64,000 nt of DNA from positions 62,001 to 126,000 of the forward strand of contig NZ_JAHXBU010000091.1 in the NCBI RefSeq assembly GCF_020178975.1, written 5' to 3'. This stretch comes from Cesiribacter sp. SM1 (GTDB lineage Bacteria; Bacteroidota; Bacteroidia; Cytophagales; Cyclobacteriaceae). The notes beneath the pieces were generated by a model. That model saw only the letters and a program-made list of their open reading frames with translations, had not been told where the DNA came from and made no database searches. Below, in pieces: positions 25,273 to 33,308 of this stretch. A program made the position numbers and the translations under genes. The stretch's first letter is position 1. The number at the start of each line of letters is the position of its first letter.

Positions 25273-26952
25273 TTAAATATTTCCTTTCTTGAGCTCCTGC
25301 ACGGCATGCTCTGCCGCTCTTGCGGTAAGTGCCATATAGGTAAGCGATGGGTTCTGGTTACCGGCAGAGGTCATGCAGGCACCATCGGTTACATACACAT
25401 TTTTAGCATCCCACACCTGGTTGTACTGGTTCAGCACAGAGGTTTTAGGATCGCGGCCCATACGGGCAGTACCCATTTCGTGAATGCCCTGTCCCATGGT
25501 ATAGCCTCTGTCGTAAGTTCTTACATTTTTAAGGCCTGCAGCTGTAAGCATTTCAGCGGCATCATTGCGCATGTCTTCCCGCATCTTCATTTCATTGTCG
25601 TGCAGCTGGCAATCCATTGCCAGCACAGGCAGCCCCCATTTGTCTTTTACCTCTTTATTGAGATAAATGCGGTTATCGTGGTAGGGAAGTATTTCGCCAA
25701 AGGCGTTGATACCCATGCTCCAGTTGCCTGGTTCAGTAAGTGCCTCCTTAAGGTCTTCGCCAATGCCAAGCTCCGCCACTTCTCTTCTCCAGTTGCTTCT
25801 GCTGGCAGCACCCTGATAGCCAAAACCACGCACATAGTCGCGTTTCTCTCCATTCAGATTCCGGAAGCGGGGAATGTAAATACCGGTAGGACGGCGGCCG
25901 TAGTAATATTTATCTTCATAGCCATCCACATCGCCTTCTGCACCGGTGCGGAAATGGTGATCCATAACGTTATGCCCCAGCTCGCCGGAGCTGCTACCCA
26001 GGCCATCAGGCCATACATCTGTAGCCGAGTTCATAAGCACCCAGGTTGAGTTAAAGGAAGAAGCACACAGAAATACTATCTTCGATTTAAACTCAATGGT
26101 TTTATTATCAACAGCATCCAGCACCTCTACGCCGGTAGCCTTCTGCGTGTCTTTATCATATAGCACCCTTGTTACAATAGACCAGGGGCGCAGGGTTAAA
26201 TTTCCTGTTTTCATTGCCGCCGGCAGTGTAGACGACTGGGTGCTGAAGTAAGCACCAAAAGGACAGCCCAGCCAGCATTTACTGCGGTACTGGCACTGGT
26301 AGCGCTCCTGTATAGGAGCAGTTAAGTTTGCCACGCGGCCAATGATCATGTGCCGCTGCCCGTTAAAATGCTGCTTGATACGTGCAGATACATCTTTCTC
26401 CACACAGTTCATCTCCATGGGAGGCAAAAAGTGGCCATCGGGCAAATGAGGAATGTTCTCATTCGATCCGCTGATACCTGCAAACTTTTCTACATAAGTA
26501 TACCAGGGCTCCAGGTCTTTGTAACGGATAGGCCAGTCTACTGCTATGCCCTCTTTGGCATTTGCTTCAAAATCCTCATCGCTCAGGCGGTAGCTTTGCC
26601 TGCCCCACATCAGCGAACGCCCGCCTACATGGTAGCCCCTGTACCAGTCAAATGGTTTTTTTTCTACGTACGGGCTTTCTGCTTCATCCACCCAGTAATC
26701 CAGGTTTAATTCGTTCAGCACATAGTCTCTTCGCAGCACCGGGTGTGCCAAAAACATCTCCTGGGTAACCTCACCTCTGTGTGGCACTTCCCATGGATGC
26801 TTTCTGGCGGCTACATAATCCTTTATATGTTCAATATTACGACCACGCTCCAACAGAAGCACCTTTAACCCTTTTTCGGTTAATTCTTTAGCGGCCCATC
26901 CCCCACTTATCCCGGAGCCTACTACGATTGCATCATAAGTTTGTTCAGCCAT
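25273..26952 (-). CDS. GMC-family FAD dehydrogenase, probable glucoside 3-dehydrogenase large subunit
   Basis: A 559-residue GMC oxidoreductase. The FAD-binding loop is DAIVVGSGISGGWAAKEL, the second GMC segment is HVGGRSLMWGRQSY, and the C-terminus has IHEMGTARMG and NQNPSLTYMAL with the active-site pair region. Cys220, Cys226 and Cys230 (CQYRSKCWLGC) have a spacing close to that of the 3Fe-4S-binding cysteines in FAD glucose dehydrogenase alpha subunits. No signal peptide is present. I use the ATG at 26952 (MAEQTYDAIV). With the neighbouring small subunit and a cytochrome c in the divergent operon it matches LacA/B/C-type periplasmic dehydrogenases that oxidise C3 of glycosides. Substrate is inferred. 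Confidence 0.88.
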   Translation of the reverse strand: MAEQTYDAIVVGSGISGGWAAKELTEKGLKVLLLERGRNIEHIKDYVAARKHPWEVPHRGEVTQEMFLAHPVLRRDYVLNELNLDYWVDEAESPYVEKKPFDWYRGYHVGGRSLMWGRQSYRLSDEDFEANAKEGIAVDWPIRYKDLEPWYTYVEKFAGISGSNENIPHLPDGHFLPPMEMNCVEKDVSARIKQHFNGQRHMIIGRVANLTAPIQERYQCQYRSKCWLGCPFGAYFSTQSSTLPAAMKTGNLTLRPWSIVTRVLYDKDTQKATGVEVLDAVDNKTIEFKSKIVFLCASSFNSTWVLMNSATDVWPDGLGSSSGELGHNVMDHHFRTGAEGDVDGYEDKYYYGRRPTGIYIPRFRNLNGEKRDYVRGFGYQGAASRSNWRREVAELGIGEDLKEALTEPGNWSMGINAFGEILPYHDNRIYLNKEVKDKWGLPVLAMDCQLHDNEMKMREDMRNDAAEMLTAAGLKNVRTYDRGYTMGQGIHEMGTARMGRDPKTSVLNQYNQVWDAKNVYVTDGACMTSAGNQNPSLTYMALTARAAEHAVQELKKGNI

Positions 26953-26977
26953 ATAATTTAATTCCTGTTGTAATGCT

Positions 26978-27913
26978 CTATCCCTGTTTTGTTGCCGTTG
27001 CCGGAGCAGCATTGGCTGCCGTTACATCGCAAATCCTGATGGCCTCACGCAGCGAAGCCACCTTGTTCTCTGCGGCAGGCACAAACTCCTGTGCCACGTA
27101 TCCTTTAAAGCCTGTTGCCAGAATAGCCTTCATGATTGCGGGGTAAAATAACTCCTGCGACTCATCGATCTCATGCCTGCCCGGCACACCTGCCGTATGG
27201 TAATGTCCGAAGTACTGGTGGTGTTGCTGAATGGTGCTGATGATGTCACCCTCCATGACCTGCATGTGGTAAATATCGTACAGCAGCTTAAAATTATTGG
27301 AGCCCAAACGTTTGCAGAGCTCAACACCCCAGGCCGAATGATCGGCCATATAATCGGGGTGGTTCACCTTGCTGTTGAGCAGTTCCATCTGAATGATCAC
27401 ACCCTGCTCTTCAGCAAGGGGCATTATTTGCTTAAGTCCTTCCACGCAGTTTTGCAGTCCCTCCTCCTCGCTCATACCGTTTCTGTTGCCGCTAAAGCAA
27501 ATCAGGTTCTTATAGCCTGCCTTTGCCACCTGCGGAATCATATCGGTGTAGTTCTTAATAAGCGTTGCATGGTTGTTTTTATTGTTCCATCCGTCTACAA
27601 GGTTTATTTCTGCCCCATTGCACATAGAGCTGGTGATGCCCCATTTCTTGAGCACATCCCACTCCCCTGGCCCAACCAGGTCAATGGCAGAAAAGCCTAT
27701 ATCTTTAACGGTTTTGCACAGGTCCTCCAGCGACATATCGTTGTAGGTCCAGCGGCATACGGAATGATTAATGGCGTTTTTCAAACCTTCTGTTCCTGCT
27801 TTTAACTCCTCTTTTGGCTGCTGTTCTGCACAGGCCGGCACTACCCCGGCAGTAGCCAGGGTAACGGTGCCTGCAAGTATACTTTTCAGTGCGGTTCTTC
27901 TGCTCTCTTTCAT
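26978..27913 (-). CDS. Exported hydroxypyruvate-isomerase-like TIM barrel
   Basis: A 311-residue TIM barrel with a twin-arginine-type leader (MKESRRTALKSILAGTVTL, then VPACAE). Family segments are HSVCRWTYNDMSLEDL, IQMELLNSKVNHPDYM, LLYDIYHMQVMEGD, GHYHTAGVPGRHEID and YVAQEFVPA, which carry the Glu/Asp/His metal ligands of hydroxypyruvate isomerase Hyi. The start is the ATG at 27913, since the upstream extension has no family counterpart. It lies 25 bp before the GMC gene and 4 bp after the transporter. An exported Hyi-like enzyme acting on a keto-sugar is plausible but not proven. Confidence 0.82.
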   Translation of the reverse strand: MKESRRTALKSILAGTVTLATAGVVPACAEQQPKEELKAGTEGLKNAINHSVCRWTYNDMSLEDLCKTVKDIGFSAIDLVGPGEWDVLKKWGITSSMCNGAEINLVDGWNNKNNHATLIKNYTDMIPQVAKAGYKNLICFSGNRNGMSEEEGLQNCVEGLKQIMPLAEEQGVIIQMELLNSKVNHPDYMADHSAWGVELCKRLGSNNFKLLYDIYHMQVMEGDIISTIQQHHQYFGHYHTAGVPGRHEIDESQELFYPAIMKAILATGFKGYVAQEFVPAAENKVASLREAIRICDVTAANAAPATATKQG

Positions 27914-27917
27914 GGTA

Positions 27918-29162
27918 CTAAGCTTTTTGTAAAACCTCTTCTTTTGCCACACGCTCTTCTTTAAAGAAGACTACAAAAAGTATGGTAACCAGCAGCGCAA
28001 TACCAGATGGTATCAACCAGATAGATTTCCAGTCGTGCAGGTCATTTGCCAGTACATAGCTATCAGAAACAAGGCCAGCCACCCAAAAGCCAATAAGCAT
28101 GCCAACACCATAAGTAGCCAGGGTAATTAAGCCCTGTGCTGCACTTTTATACCTCGGTCCGGCTTTAGAATCGGTGTAAATTTGCCCTGATACAAAGAAG
28201 AAGTCATAGCAGATACCATGCAGCGCAATGCCTATCAGTAGCATATAAGTGCCAGAACCTGCATCGCCAAAGGCAAAGAGGGCATAACGGACTACCCATG
28301 CCAGCATACCAACCAGCAGGGTTTTCTTGAAGCCGTACCTGGTAAAGAACACTGGCAGCAACAGCATGAACAATACTTCAGATACCTGCCCGATGGTCAT
28401 TTTACCGGTTGGGTTTTCCATACCTACCTCTGTGAGGAAAGGGTTGGCATTCTGATAGTAGAAAGCCAGCGGAATACAGATTAGGATAGAGGAGATAAAG
28501 AATATCAGGTAGTTCTTGTTGTTGAGCAGTTTAATGGCATCGAGTCCCAGAATTTCTGATACACTAAGCTTTTCCCCTTTCTGAATTTTAGGAGGTGTAG
28601 CAGGCAGGGTAAAGCTGAAAAGGCCTAAAACAGCAGAGGCAATGCCTGACAGGGCAAAAGTATTTCTAAGGCCGCCTTCAGCCAGTCCTTCTGCACTATC
28701 CCACAGGAATACATAGCTGATCATCAGGCCGGCAACAATCCAGCCAACGGTACCCCACACCCTGATAACAGAAAACTCCTTTGCCGGATCTGTCATCTGG
28801 TTAAAGGAAACAGAGTTCACCAGCGCCAGCGTAGGCATGTACACCACCATATAGGCAAACACATAGGGATAGAACTGGGTGAAATCTTCGGCCCTGAACA
28901 TCATGTACATAAGGGCAGCCCCTACCAGGTGCAGAAAGCCCAGGATCCGTTCTGCATTAAAATACTTGTCTGCAATCAGACCAATAATAAAAGGTGCAAT
29001 GATGGCACCAAACGATTGCGTGGAAAAAGCAGCTGCAGTCTGCGTACCAGATGCCTGCAGGTTATTTCCCAGAAAAGTACCCAAGGTCACAAACCAACCT
29101 CCCCAAATGAAGAATTCAAGGAACATCATGGTTGATAATTTCACCCGATTTGTCAGCGTCAT
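27918..29162 (-). CDS. MFS transporter of the nucleoside/sugar permease (NupG-like) family
   Basis: A 414-residue integral membrane protein with twelve predicted helices. The opening MFLEFFIWGGWFVTLGTFL and the later YDFFFVSGQIYTDSKAGPR segment place it in the nucleoside:H+ symporter branch of the major facilitator superfamily. In Bacteroidota many of these sit in sugar catabolic loci and are thought to import sugars. I start at the ATG at 29162 (MTLTNRVKL); 29 extra residues from an upstream ATG are not membrane-like. It is the first gene of the leftward unit, facing a 351 bp divergent control region. Confidence 0.85.
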   Translation of the reverse strand: MTLTNRVKLSTMMFLEFFIWGGWFVTLGTFLGNNLQASGTQTAAAFSTQSFGAIIAPFIIGLIADKYFNAERILGFLHLVGAALMYMMFRAEDFTQFYPYVFAYMVVYMPTLALVNSVSFNQMTDPAKEFSVIRVWGTVGWIVAGLMISYVFLWDSAEGLAEGGLRNTFALSGIASAVLGLFSFTLPATPPKIQKGEKLSVSEILGLDAIKLLNNKNYLIFFISSILICIPLAFYYQNANPFLTEVGMENPTGKMTIGQVSEVLFMLLLPVFFTRYGFKKTLLVGMLAWVVRYALFAFGDAGSGTYMLLIGIALHGICYDFFFVSGQIYTDSKAGPRYKSAAQGLITLATYGVGMLIGFWVAGLVSDSYVLANDLHDWKSIWLIPSGIALLVTILFVVFFKEERVAKEEVLQKA

Positions 29163-29513
29163 ATTGTTTGTAGGTATATAAATATTGTTTTTTAAAACTC
29201 TGTCTGAATAAAACAGCTCAGGTACAAGAACACTTCCTGAACTTGCCATGACAATAAAAACTGATTTTTCGATTATTGCTAAACCATCTCTGTTATTTTT
29301 ATCCTCAGGCAGCTATCGATGCAAGGCACCAGGCACAGCACTTTGGATACAGGTTATTAAAAAAATACTTGCTTAACAGCTGGCAAACAATAGTTTTGCC
29401 CTCTCAAGGGCATGCGCTAGTTAATTTTAAATTTTAAGATATTATTAAATTTAAATTTTTAAAACTTTCTTATCGCCAATTATACTAAAATCTATCGCCA
29501 ATCAATTTACAAC
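29163..29513. other. Divergent control region of the keto-sugar locus
   Basis: This 351 bp region lies between the leftward transporter and the rightward Gfo/Idh gene. It contains the rightward promoter candidate at 29368-29398 and a long AT-rich stretch at about 29420-29500 rich in TTAAAT. No leftward TAnnTTTG box was found. No regulator gene lies nearby. Confidence 0.5.
29368..29398 (+). promoter_or_regulatory. Bacteroidota-type promoter for the rightward keto-sugar operon
   Basis: A CTTG (-33) and TAGTTTTG (-7, matching TAnnTTTG) are separated by 19 bases. The start of transcription would be near 29405, leaving a leader of about 110 bases ahead of the Gfo/Idh gene. Confidence 0.5.
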
Positions 29514-30674
29514 ATGAAAAACAAAAAACTTAAAATGGGCATGATCGGCGGCGGGCCGGGCTCATTCATCGGAGCCATTCACCGCATTGCTGCTTTTATG
29601 GATGGTGAAATTGAGCTGGTATGCGGTGCATTCAGCAGCGATCCGCAAAAGTCCAGAACCGCCGGCGAAACCCTTTACCTGAACCCTAGCAGGGTATATG
29701 GCTCCTACAAAGAAATGTTCGAAAAGGAAAAGGCCCTGCCAGAAGACCAGCGCATGGACTTTGTGAGCATCGTTACCCCAAACCACGTACATTTTGAGCC
29801 TGCCAGGCTTGCACTGGAAGCCGGCTTTCATGTTGTGCTTGATAAACCCATGACGCTTACCCTGCAGGAAGCGCATGACTTATATAATATAGTATCGGAA
29901 AGCAAGCTGCTTTTCTGCCTTACCCACACCTATACCGGTTACCCTATGGTAAAGCAGGCAAAGCAGTTTGTAAAATCCGGCCAGCTGGGCAAAATCAGAA
30001 AGGTATACGTAGAGTATCCTCAGGGCTGGCTAAGCACACCCCTGGAGAGCGAGGAAAACAAGCAGGCCTCCTGGCGCACAGACCCCAGCCAGAGTGGCAA
30101 AGCTGGTTGCATGGGCGATATTGGCACCCACGCCTTTAACCTGGCAGAGTACGTATCGGGCCTGGAGGTAAGCAAGCTTTGCGCTGATCTGAATACTGCT
30201 GTAGAAGGCCGCCGGCTCGACGACGATGGCGCCGTACTCCTCCGCTTCAGCAATGGTGCTTCCGGCACCCTGATGGCCTCACAGGTAGCCGCCGGCGAAG
30301 AAAACAACATCAAAGTAAGAGTGTATGGCGAAAAAGGTGGCCTGGAGTGGCAGCAGGAAGATGCCAACACCCTCCTGATCAAATGGCTCGACAAGCCTGC
30401 AGAAATCTGGCGGGCAGGCACAGGTTATCTGAGCTCTTATGCCAGCCACAACACCCGCACCCCTGCCGGTCACCCAGAAGGGTACCTGGAGGCTTTCGCT
30501 AACCACTACCGCAACTTTGCCCTTTGCCTGCACGCCCGCAAGAACGGCGAAGAGCCCAAAGCAGAATGGCTCGATTTTCCGGGTGCCGAAGATGGCTTGC
30601 GCGGCATGGCCTTTATAGAAAATGTAGTGAAAAGCAGCGACAGCAACGAGAAATGGACCTCTTTTTCGCTCTGA
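29514..30674 (+). CDS. Gfo/Idh/MocA oxidoreductase
   Basis: A 386-residue cytoplasmic NAD(P)-dependent dehydrogenase. The Rossmann motif is GMIGGGPGSFIGAIHR, the nicotinamide-side motif VVLDKPMTLTL corresponds to the EKP consensus with Asp replacing Glu, and GCMGDIGTHAFNLAEYV carries the catalytic Asp/His. No signal peptide. In this family relatives oxidise or reduce 3-keto-sugars, and the context with DUF1080 and a TIM barrel fits the reduction of a released 3-keto sugar. Substrate and cofactor preference cannot be decided here. Confidence 0.88.
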   Translation: MKNKKLKMGMIGGGPGSFIGAIHRIAAFMDGEIELVCGAFSSDPQKSRTAGETLYLNPSRVYGSYKEMFEKEKALPEDQRMDFVSIVTPNHVHFEPARLALEAGFHVVLDKPMTLTLQEAHDLYNIVSESKLLFCLTHTYTGYPMVKQAKQFVKSGQLGKIRKVYVEYPQGWLSTPLESEENKQASWRTDPSQSGKAGCMGDIGTHAFNLAEYVSGLEVSKLCADLNTAVEGRRLDDDGAVLLRFSNGASGTLMASQVAAGEENNIKVRVYGEKGGLEWQQEDANTLLIKWLDKPAEIWRAGTGYLSSYASHNTRTPAGHPEGYLEAFANHYRNFALCLHARKNGEEPKAEWLDFPGAEDGLRGMAFIENVVKSSDSNEKWTSFSL

Positions 30675-30742
30675 TTCACCAAAACTGCTATCTTTAAGCA
30701 GTCCGTTCAATTTTTAAACTTACTTTTTATAATCTTTTCGAT

Positions 30743-31801
30743 ATGACCACTATTAAAGGACCAGCCATTTTCCTGGCCCAGTTTGCAGGCGATGGGGCAC
30801 CATTCAATACTTTAGACAGTATATGTAAATGGGCAAAAGAGTTGGGTTATGCAGGCGTTCAGATACCCGCCTGGGAAAAGCGCTTTATTGATGTACAAAA
30901 AGCTGCAGAAAGCAAAACCTATGCTGATGAAATAAAAGGCACTGTAGAAGCAAACGGTCTTGTGCTGACTGAACTTGCCGCACACCTGCAGGGACAGCTG
31001 GTAGCCGTTCACCCGGCCTACAATGAGTTGTTCGACTCCTTTGCTCCCCCATCTCTGAAAGGCGACCTGAAAGGAAAAACTGCCTGGGCCATTCAGCAAA
31101 TGAAATATACAGCGAAAGCCTCGCAGAACATGGGGCTGAATGCCTGTGGTGCTTTCTCAGGAGCACTGCTGTGGCAAACCGTTTACCCCTGGCCACAGCG
31201 CCCAGCCGGACTTGTGGATACCGGCTTTAACGAACTGGCTAAGCGCTGGCTGCCCATACTGGATGCTTTTGATGAGTGTGGTGTAGACGTATGCTACGAG
31301 CTGCACCCAGGTGAAGACCTGCACGATGGCATTACCTTCGAAATGTTCCTGGACAAGGTGAAGGGTCATAAGCGGGCCAACATTCTCTACGACCCCAGCC
31401 ACTTTGTGCTGCAGGCCATGGACTACCTCACCTTCATAGATTATTATCATGATAGAATCAAAATGTTCCATGTAAAGGATGCCGAATTTAACCCCACCGG
31501 AAAGCAGGGCGTGTATGGCGGCTACCAGGGCTGGGTTAACCGCGCCGGTCGCTTCCGTTCCCTGGGTGATGGACAGGTAGATTTTGCCAGCATTTTCAGT
31601 AAACTCTCTGCCTACGACTTTAAGGGCTGGGCCGTGCTGGAGTGGGAATGTGCCATTAAGCATCCGCAGCAGGGCGCCGAAGAGGGTGCGCCTTTCATCC
31701 AGGACCACATCATCCGCGTAACCGATAAGGCATTTGATGATTTTGCCTCTGCTGGCAGCGATGAACAGCTCAACCAGAAAGTACTGGGCATACAGGACTA
31801 A
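30743..31801 (+). CDS. Sugar phosphate isomerase/epimerase (cytoplasmic TIM barrel)
   Basis: A 352-residue TIM barrel of the xylose-isomerase-like family, without a leader. Metal ligands are visible in VCYELHPGEDLHDG, LYDPSHFVLQ, MFHVKDAEF and AVLEWECA, in the usual E-D-H-E order. The insert after GGYQGWVNRAG is seen in relatives that sit next to Gfo/Idh/MocA oxidoreductases in Bacteroidota. It starts 68 bp after the upstream oxidoreductase. A lyase or isomerase step on a keto-sugar is inferred from context. Confidence 0.85.
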   Translation: MTTIKGPAIFLAQFAGDGAPFNTLDSICKWAKELGYAGVQIPAWEKRFIDVQKAAESKTYADEIKGTVEANGLVLTELAAHLQGQLVAVHPAYNELFDSFAPPSLKGDLKGKTAWAIQQMKYTAKASQNMGLNACGAFSGALLWQTVYPWPQRPAGLVDTGFNELAKRWLPILDAFDECGVDVCYELHPGEDLHDGITFEMFLDKVKGHKRANILYDPSHFVLQAMDYLTFIDYYHDRIKMFHVKDAEFNPTGKQGVYGGYQGWVNRAGRFRSLGDGQVDFASIFSKLSAYDFKGWAVLEWECAIKHPQQGAEEGAPFIQDHIIRVTDKAFDDFASAGSDEQLNQKVLGIQD

Positions 31802-31900
31802 AGTTAACCTATTGATACATTAAAACGTAGTTAACAGGGTTGCAGCACCGCTTCAGCACCTTGAGAACAAAAATTTAAATTCAACCATAGTACAGAAACA

Positions 31901-32296
31901 ATGAAGTACACCTTATTTATAGCGCTTGCCTTTTCCTTTATGGCATGCGGCGGCAGCGAAAGCAATAACGAAACACCACCTGCCGTAGAACAGGCCGCCG
32001 AAGAAGGCATTGCCACAGAAACAGCCAATACAGATGCCCAGCAGACAGGCCGGGAGCTGATTGCTAACTCTGATTGTGTAGCCTGCCATAAGGACAATGA
32101 AAAGGTAATTGGTCCGGCCTATGTAGATGTTGCAGAAAGATACAGGGGCAACGATACTGCTGTGGCATTTTTAGCCCGTAAGATTATTGAAGGCGGAGCC
32201 GGCAACTGGGGCAATGTTCCCATGACCGCCCACCCGCAGCATAGCCAGGAAGAAGCCGAACAAATGGCGCGCTACGTACTTTCATTACAGAAATAA
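31901..32296 (+). CDS. Lipoprotein cytochrome c (class I)
   Basis: A 131-residue lipoprotein with a lipobox (SFMACGG), an acidic linker to about residue 48 and one class I cytochrome c domain. The haem-attachment motif is CVACH in NSDCVACHKDNE, and the axial Met is in WGNVPMTAHP. The fold ends with MARYVLSL, the usual C-terminal helix. This is the expected electron acceptor for the GMC dehydrogenase, as the cytochrome c subunit LacB is for Caulobacter LacA. It lies just ahead of the DUF1080 gene, 4 bp away. Confidence 0.9.
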   Translation: MKYTLFIALAFSFMACGGSESNNETPPAVEQAAEEGIATETANTDAQQTGRELIANSDCVACHKDNEKVIGPAYVDVAERYRGNDTAVAFLARKIIEGGAGNWGNVPMTAHPQHSQEEAEQMARYVLSLQK

Positions 32297-32300
32297 AGAA

Positions 32301-33038
32301 ATGAAAGCAGCTTTTGCTTCCGCAGGCCTGGCACTGCTTATGGCCGCCTGTAATTCCAATACCCCCGGTATCGAAAATCAGGAAGAAAATGCCCTCGCAC
32401 AACAGGATACTACCAGCACCAGTGGTGAATGGATATCCCTGTTGGACGGGCAAAGCCTGCAGCACTGGCACAGCTATGGGCAAGAAACCACCGGCAGTGC
32501 CTGGAAGGTAGAGGATGGCGTTCTTTACCTGGATACCACAGGAACAGCCGCTGGTGGCGATCTGGTAACGGAGCAGGAGTTTGAAGATTTTCACCTCCAA
32601 CTGGAGTGGAAGATTGGCGAAGGAGGGAACAGCGGCATTATGTTTTATGTACAGGAAGATACCAGCAAGTATCCCGAGCCCTATAACACAGGTCCGGAAA
32701 TGCAGATCCTGCACAACGAAGGCCATCCCGACGGCAAGATCATCAAACACCGGGCTGGCGATCTTTATGATCTGATCACCGCCACGCCAGAAGCTGCCAA
32801 ACCGGTTGGCGAATGGAACCAGGTGGAAGTGATCAGCAGGGATAATCAGCTGCAGTTTGTTTTAAACGGACAAAATGTTGTTACCACCACCCTGTGGGAC
32901 GACAACTGGCGGCAAATGATTGCCAACAGCAAGTTTAAGGACATGGAAGGCTTTGGTACTTTCCAGGAGGGAAAAATAGCCCTGCAGGACCACGGAGATC
33001 CCGTTTGGTTCAGGAACATCCGGATAAAACGTTTATAG
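32301..33038 (+). CDS. DUF1080 (3-keto-disaccharide hydrolase family) lipoprotein
   Basis: A 245-residue lipoprotein (leader MKAAFASAGLALLMAAC) followed by the PF06439 jelly-roll fold: GEWISLLDGQSLQHWHSYG, DFHLQLEWKIGEGGNSGIMF, GPEMQILHNEGHPDG, and the terminal GDPVWFRNIRIKRL. Members cleave glycosidic bonds whose ring carries a 3-keto group. In this locus it would act in the periplasm after C3 oxidation by the GMC dehydrogenase. It follows the cytochrome by four bases and is followed by a strong terminator. Confidence 0.92.
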   Translation: MKAAFASAGLALLMAACNSNTPGIENQEENALAQQDTTSTSGEWISLLDGQSLQHWHSYGQETTGSAWKVEDGVLYLDTTGTAAGGDLVTEQEFEDFHLQLEWKIGEGGNSGIMFYVQEDTSKYPEPYNTGPEMQILHNEGHPDGKIIKHRAGDLYDLITATPEAAKPVGEWNQVEVISRDNQLQFVLNGQNVVTTTLWDDNWRQMIANSKFKDMEGFGTFQEGKIALQDHGDPVWFRNIRIKRL

Positions 33039-33095
33039 AAGTTTCCTGCTGGGTCTTTGCAAAATCTGATTTGCAAGCCTGCTATCAAATCAGGA

Positions 33096-33126
33096 GCCAC
33101 TGCCTTATTGGGGCAGTGGCTTTTTT
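33096..33126 (+). terminator. Rho-independent terminator after the DUF1080 gene
   Basis: GCCACTGCC and GGCAGTGGC form a nine-base stem around a short loop, followed by six T. It lies 58 bp after the DUF1080 stop and splits the rightward genes into a main operon and a separately expressed Gfo/Idh gene. Confidence 0.85.
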
Positions 33127-33308
33127 ATGGGTAAGCGTGCAGCGTTTGTCTTCCGCCAGTTTTCAGGCGTTGACTTGTCTGCCACAGCTACATAAAAGCA
33201 GCACACCCGGAATTAATGCAGGCATAAGGTTGAACAGAAAAGGATTATTCATAAATTATAGTCGCTGATACTTCTTTTATTAGATCCATTTTTACCCAAT
33301 CGGCAACT

